The notes beneath the pieces are model-generated. The model was not told where the DNA came from. It searched no databases and was given only the letters and a program-made list of their open reading frames with translations. Shown here piece by piece: positions 58,489 through 64,000 of a DNA stretch of 64,000 bases. The number at the start of each line of letters is the position of its first letter. The first letter of the stretch is position 1. Both the position numbers and the translations under genes were made by a program. Origin of the DNA: Euryodendron excelsum (taxonomy: Eukaryota > Streptophyta > Magnoliopsida > Ericales > Pentaphylacaceae); the NCBI GenBank assembly GCA_033060915.1, contig CM065378.1, positions 56,062,501 to 56,126,500 on the forward strand, in the 5' to 3' direction.

Positions 58489-61400
58489 TATCATGTCCTG
58501 ATTTTCACTCTAAGCCCTCTTTATTAGGGAAAAGGACCAATGCTCCTTTGTTAGAACCTACCCTCCTAAGTGGATAAGTGCAATGGAGATTTGATTTTGA
58601 AAGTTTGATTTGAATAAGGGGTTTTTGAAAAATCTAGAGTTGCCACCTAATATAGTTAAAGATGTGTTAGGTTACCTAAAACTATGGTTAATTCGAAGAC
58701 TGAACTCAGATTTTTAGTAAAGCATTTTGAAAACGTCCTCTTAAAAGGTTTTTAGAAAATAAGTCTTTTAGCAACCTTTTGAAAATATTTTAAAGCCTTT
58801 TTAAAAACATAACTTTGGGTTGGTCTTTGAAACTAGAAATCTATAGTCCGAGAGTTGGTTCCGTGTAGGGAAGATATCTTAAGATTATCACCCTACCAAG
58901 CTCTTTCGGTACTTACATGTCTATTCACTCTTAATTCATTCACTTAAATCACCGATTATTTAATATACACTTTAGAATTTTGAATACGAGGCTTGGTCAC
59001 CACTTTTTTGACGAATGATGCATGAAACATGATTTTGAAAAGATATTTTGAATTGGAAAGTTTATTTTTTAAAGTGTGGTTTGAAATAGAAGTTTTTATT
59101 GATTGAAAGTTTTGAAGAAAGGGCATTTGACTTGAAAGGGTTATGATTGCACCATTTTAGGTTGCCTACGTATCTTATTTGGCGAAAATCGGGTTATTCA
59201 TAGTTCGGGCAAGGGCCTATTGGAAATAGACTCATGGGGGTCTTAGAAGGTTTTTGAAAGTTTGGATTCAAGGATTTTGACATGAAACGGAACTTGAGAG
59301 GGTTTGAAAATGCTTTTGACATAGAAATTGAGAGATTTTTGGAATGTTTTGAAACAACTCAAGAGAGTTTTTAAAATATTTTTTAAACAACTCAATAAAG
59401 TTTAGGAATGTTTTTTAAATAACTCAAGGGAGTTTTTGAAAGATTTTTGAAGTAGAATTTGAGAGGATTTTGAAGTGTTTTGAAAACTTGGTTAGGGATT
59501 TTTGGAAATAGAATTTTAATTGAAGTAAGGTAAAAGCTTTTGTGAACTTTTCTTTGAAAAGTTTTAGAAATCACCTTAAGCAAGGCTTTGAAAAGTTTTG
59601 TGAATCAACTTAAGTATCGTACATTGAATATCTCATCGCCTTCAGGAGGTTAGCCATTGAGAAGACTAAACCCCTTTAGACTCCGCTTGGAACCCAAATT
59701 TTTTGTGGGAAAAGGAAAATGTCAATGAAAAGTGAACGAAAATGAAGAGTATTTTTGTTTACTTTTCCTTCACATTTTCCTTTTCCTTTGCTTTCTCCAC
59801 CAAAAATCTGGTTTCTAAACAAAGCATTAAGGTTATGACTTTTGGAAAATATTTTTGCAAAAGGGATAGACACTTCCTTTAGGGTTTTGAAAAACTTTAG
59901 AGTTATAGAACCTCACTTAATATCTCACTTTTTCTTGAGTAACCTTAACTATAAAGGGCCTAAAATTGCTTCAACGGTGTGATTCTTTGAAAATCATTTT
60001 TGAAAAGGGTTTTGAGGACACTTTGAATTTTAGAACCCTAGAATGAAGCATATAAGTTACATTCTATGCCTCACTTTTCTTGGGAGATCCTAACCATGAG
60101 AGGGTTAGGATCACCTTAGGGTTATGAGTTTTGAAAAACCATTTTTTTGAAATAATTTTTGAAAAGGTTAAGTGTCTAGCCATTTTTGGTTAAGACAAGT
60201 TTTAGAGAGCTATTGAAAACATTTTGAGAGGACTATGGAAGCATTTGAAAAAGGCTTCACAATCATGATTTATGAAAACTTAAGAGAGTGTAATGCTTTT
60301 GGAAACAAGCTTTTGAAAATCATTTTAAATTTGAATGATGGTTTGAAAAGGAGCTTAGAATGAGAGCCTTGAAGTTAACTAACCTTGGTTAAGTTGATCT
60401 AGGTTTAACTAGCTTGGGTTACGTTGACCCAAGGTTTAGGTAACTAGGGTTAAATTGACATAGGGTTAACTAACTAGGGTTAAGTTAACCTAGGTTTGGA
60501 CAACTAGGGTTAGGTCACCCTAGGGTTTTGAAAGATGGTTTTAAAAAATAATTTTGAATTAGGGTTCGGACCTAGTGGTTTTGGAAGGTTGGAAAAGTAG
60601 TTTTATGCATCAAACTTGAAAGGGTGTTTTTAAAACCATAATTTCATGTAAAAAAAAACTTATCATTTTATGTAAAGAATTTATCATTTTATGCAAAAAA
60701 AAAAAAAAAAAACTTGGAGAAATGCTTTAGAAAAATGTCATTTCATGTAAAAAAGTCATTATTTCATGTAACAAAGCTGTCATTTTATGTGAGACTATTT
60801 AGAAAAACAACTCAAGAGAGGTAGAAGTTTTGAAAACAGCTTTTTTTTTTTTTTTTTTGTTGTAAAACCACTCAATTAAGTGTAAGGTTCATATGGTGGA
60901 TATTTAGAAACTACTCAAAAGAGGGTCTTCGCAAGACCATTCCAACTACTAACTTAATAGAGTAAAACTTTGAAAACAAATATAGAATATGTAATTGTGC
61001 AAACCATTTTTGTTGAAACTCAAGAGAGTATAAATTTTGGAAATCAATATGGATTTGGTAGTTTTGAAAACCACTTTTGTGAGAACTCAATAGAGTGAAC
61101 TTTTTTGAAAACCTCCTTAAGGAGGGTTGTTTTGAAAACCACTTTTGAGTATTAAAACCACTCTAGTGAGCTAGGGTTCATATGGTTGATTTGATGAAAA
61201 CCACCACAAAGAGGACTCCTTTAGGACCATGCCAACCCCAAAACTCAAGAGAGCAAAATCATTGAAAACCTCCTCTAAGGAGGGTTGTTTTGAAAACGTT
61301 TGAAGGCAATGAAAACCTCTTTTAGAGAGGGTAATTTTGAAAACCATTTTGTATAAATTTAAGAAAGCCAAACTTGAAACACCTTTTGAAGGGTGGTTTT

Positions 61401-63018
61401 TGAAAACCATTTTTATGCAAGGCTCAAGAGAGCCACATGAATGCATGGTGGAGATTAGGGTTTTTGGGAAGGCTTTCTAAGGCATGTAAAATTATGGTTC
61501 GTGGCTTAAACTTCAAGAAACTCTCATTTAGAGGCACTTTTTGGAAAACATTTGAACATGAACATTGTAGAACTTTTTAAAGTTGAGCTAATGGAGGTTT
61601 GAAAAATTATTTTAAGCATGAAACAAGAACATCACATGCAAGACATAAACCTAATAACAACTATAATGCAATGAGGGTCAAGAATCATACAAGGTTCAAG
61701 GCTACACCACATAGCAAGGGGCTTTAAAGGCCATACTATGCTCAATTAGGCTGATGAGAGGCCCCACCAACTGGTGGTTCTCACAAGCTTTCATCTAAAC
61801 ATGGCCTAAGAGCCCTCTTGTTTCAACCATGCAAGAATAGGAGATAGCAGATGGGGATTAAAACATAAGAAAAGCTTAAGTGAGCTTGGAGGGAGAAAAG
61901 ATGGAATGGGGAGAACATAAATGTAAATAGAGATTCACCTCAAGCCTTTAGACTTCTTCAATCTACAATGGTTGAAGGGGCTTGAGCTTGAAGAGGCTTG
62001 AATCTTTGGGAGACATAGTAATTTTAGGGATTTCAGAATTCTGGAGTAATTTTAGTAGAGTTTCCTTACTATTTTCATCTCTAAAATACACTAAAAGTGG
62101 CCTGATATTTATAAGCAAACTTCTGCATGTAATACATGCGCCAAGCCCCAACCTATCATAGGATGCCACATGGCATCCTTGTATTACCCCAAATTTGGGC
62201 TACAAGGCACATTTTGGACGATTTAATCAAAATCTGGGTGCATGTAGCGTACACTCCGCTGTTAAAAATTTTAATGCCAACTTTGCCTCGATATTCGTGC
62301 TATCCAGGAAAGATCTAGGAAAATCAATTGCCTTCACATGTTCCTCTACAATTTTGCTTGAACTTAGTGCCCTCGGTGAGCCTTGGATGAGTCTAGATGA
62401 TAGAGATGTTGCATCGGGAAGCGTGCATAAAAATAAGCTTTTACGAGCGTTTGAGAGACGCTCTGCTGGTTTCCCAAAATAGTGCACTACATGATCAGGG
62501 CTTTCGGAAAGCGATCTTCTCAATCGAGCCTTACCAATAGAATGCCCTCTGGAAAAGCTTAAAAGAATTCCCTGATTTACGTATTTCTCAAGTCATTTGT
62601 CGGTGACTTTTAATCAGGGAAGTGAAGAAAATGTCAACTTTAGTGGAGCATTTGTGAGACACTCTGTTAAGCATTTATTGACTTTGAGTGGATTTTGAGT
62701 TGAGGGACTCATTTAGGAATGATGGGATCCTCTTTGGAGTGTCCTAATATGTGCTAGTTCAATTTCTGGAGTTGGTATGGTCTCGAAAATGTGCCCCAAT
62801 GTGTAAGGCTAAAACGATCATTTTGACTGGAACTTGCAGGTATGAGTCCGAAATGGACTTTATTCGAATGTTTGGGCGTGGACGACTACTTAGGGATAGT
62901 TTTAGGTTGGTCTTACCACTTCGAGGACCTTGTGCCTCCTAGGGAGCGTGTTGGGGTGCCCAGGGACAAAATGATAATTTTAACAGAAGTTGAGCGAAAT
63001 GGGACCCAAATTGGATCG
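58489..63018 (-). mobile_element. 5' LTR of the minus-strand gag-only element (long-LTR copy 7, truncated)
   Basis: The left end is the inverted LTR terminus (ends GGACATGATA on the minus strand, slightly mutated from TGACA). TATA box at 62106-62113 (minus). U3 has the GAGCGT...ACGCTC modules of copy 5. The outer end is missing: at 63019 a Copia-type LTR begins. Confidence 0.8.
62106..62113 (-). promoter_or_regulatory. TATA box of long LTR copy 7
   Basis: TATAAATA on the minus strand, in the same relative position as in copy 5 (35621-35628). Confidence 0.65.
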
Positions 63019-64000
63019 TGTTAACTCAAGGTTAATCTCTATGTTGATTTTGATGATAACAAAATCATGTGGTTGTTATCTAATGATTTCAATTGAGTGT
63101 GCATATTACATTATAATCATTTGATAACAAGAAAATGTTTGAGTTGTTTGGTTGAGCACCTAATAAGAAGATTACTTAGGTAATCTTATTCTCGAAAAGA
63201 TAAAGATTGGGTATGCATATGTTTGGCAACATCCATGGCTAACTTATTCGTTATGAAGACCCTCGATCCTCATGGTCATATCAATCCACTAAAGCATTAA
63301 TTGCATAAGATAGGGGGAGCAAAAGTTTACATGTTCTGAGGCATAAAGCACAAAAGAAAAGGGAAGTAAGTTTCTACTTATCAAATTGAAAGATGTTGAA
63401 GAACTTGTATTAAGAAGCCTGTCAAGAAGGATTAAAGGTTGAGCAAAGAAGAAGAGTGACATCTATTCAAATATCAATCAAAGGGGTTTGTCTTAGAAGA
63501 AATAAAGGATATTAAAGATCTAATTAATGGACTTGAAAAAGAGATCGGCAATAAAAAGAAGGAGCTTGGAAACAAAAAAGGAGATCAGCAGCAAAAAGAA
63601 AGAGATCGGTAACAAAAAAGAAGGGGTTTGGCAACAAAAGGAAGGAGCTCAGCAATGAAGAAAATGAGATCGGTATAAGAGGAGATCACAAAGGTTGTTT
63701 AAGTATGATCGTCAAAAAGAATTCAATCCAAAAGTTAAATTAAAGAAATTCTCGAAGAATAACTCTGGATTAAAGATCAATATACCCCAAAGAGAAGAAT
63801 TCTTGAAGATCTTAAAGTATTTTGAAGCTAAGCTTGATCAAGGAAAGCATGAAAGAAAAATTCTAGGTTGATGTGTCGACATATAGATTTGAAGTGTCAA
63901 CACATGAAGACAGTGGCCAAAATCTAAAGAATGAATAGTCATGTGTCGACACATGGAGATAATGAATAAAATCTAGGGAATACAAACTTGATGTGTCTAC
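63019..64000 (+). mobile_element. Start of a Copia-type LTR (runs off the window)
   Basis: TGTTAACTCAAGGTTAAT with ttttgatgataacaaaatca shortly after is a typical opening of a class of plant Copia LTRs. Inside are degenerate repeats of gatcggcaa/aaaaagaaggag (about 63540-63680) and, near the edge, repeats of tgtgtcgacaca type, including the perfect palindrome atgtgtcgacacat (63941-63954). The end lies outside the window. Confidence 0.55.

Overview
This window looks like nuclear DNA of a flowering plant, probably a eudicot. I cannot name the species. The evidence is one intron-containing gene of the plant ankyrin-repeat/PGG membrane-protein family, AT-rich intergenic DNA with many CT/GA microsatellites, and deep nesting of plant LTR retrotransposons of the Athila, Tat/Ogre and Copia types. 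No bacterial genes, rRNA, tRNA or CRISPR were recognised.

Layout. 1-2200: gene-less, with a foldback repeat (839-1305) and a 349-bp TRIM element (1538-1886). 2209-5242 (minus): the only intact-looking protein-coding gene, two exons, 436 aa. 5290-10260: the gene's upstream region followed by a second, diverged copy of it (about 8400-10260) that has no gene attached, which suggests an old tandem duplication whose second gene was lost. 10674-11863: a Mutator-like element with long inverted arms and a 9-bp target duplication. 13562-15732: a solo LTR with a perfect 5-bp target duplication. 16864-17203: a Copia-type 3' LTR on the minus strand.

From about 17.4 kb to the right edge the window is almost all retrotransposon. 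A degenerate Athila-like element on the minus strand (about 17.4-30.2 kb: 3' LTR, polypurine tract, extra ORF, integrase, RNase H, reverse transcriptase, protease) is split by a 4.6-kb solo LTR (23073-27684). That solo LTR belongs to a family with very long LTRs (4.6-5.3 kb), present here in at least seven whole or partial copies: plus strand 23073-27684, 38590-43234 and 44238-49558; minus strand 30217-31814, 32340-36995, part of 36996-38589, and 58489-63018. Two gag-bearing bodies of this family face each other tail to tail (plus: 38590 to about 53 kb; minus: 63018 down to about 54.7 kb). Neither has recognisable pol, so they resemble gag-only non-autonomous elements of Tat/Ogre affinity. A Copia-type LTR starts at 63019 and runs off the window.

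The most unusual signal is inside the long LTRs. The U3 part, upstream of a conserved TATAAATA box, is built from short tandem modules that can form hairpins. In several of them both stem arms changed together: C-G and T-A pairs swap between copies, and GAGTA/TACTC swaps with GAGTG/CACTC. This could reflect structured retrotransposon RNA, palindromic protein-binding sites, or chance from methylation-driven decay. I could not run folding or covariation tests.
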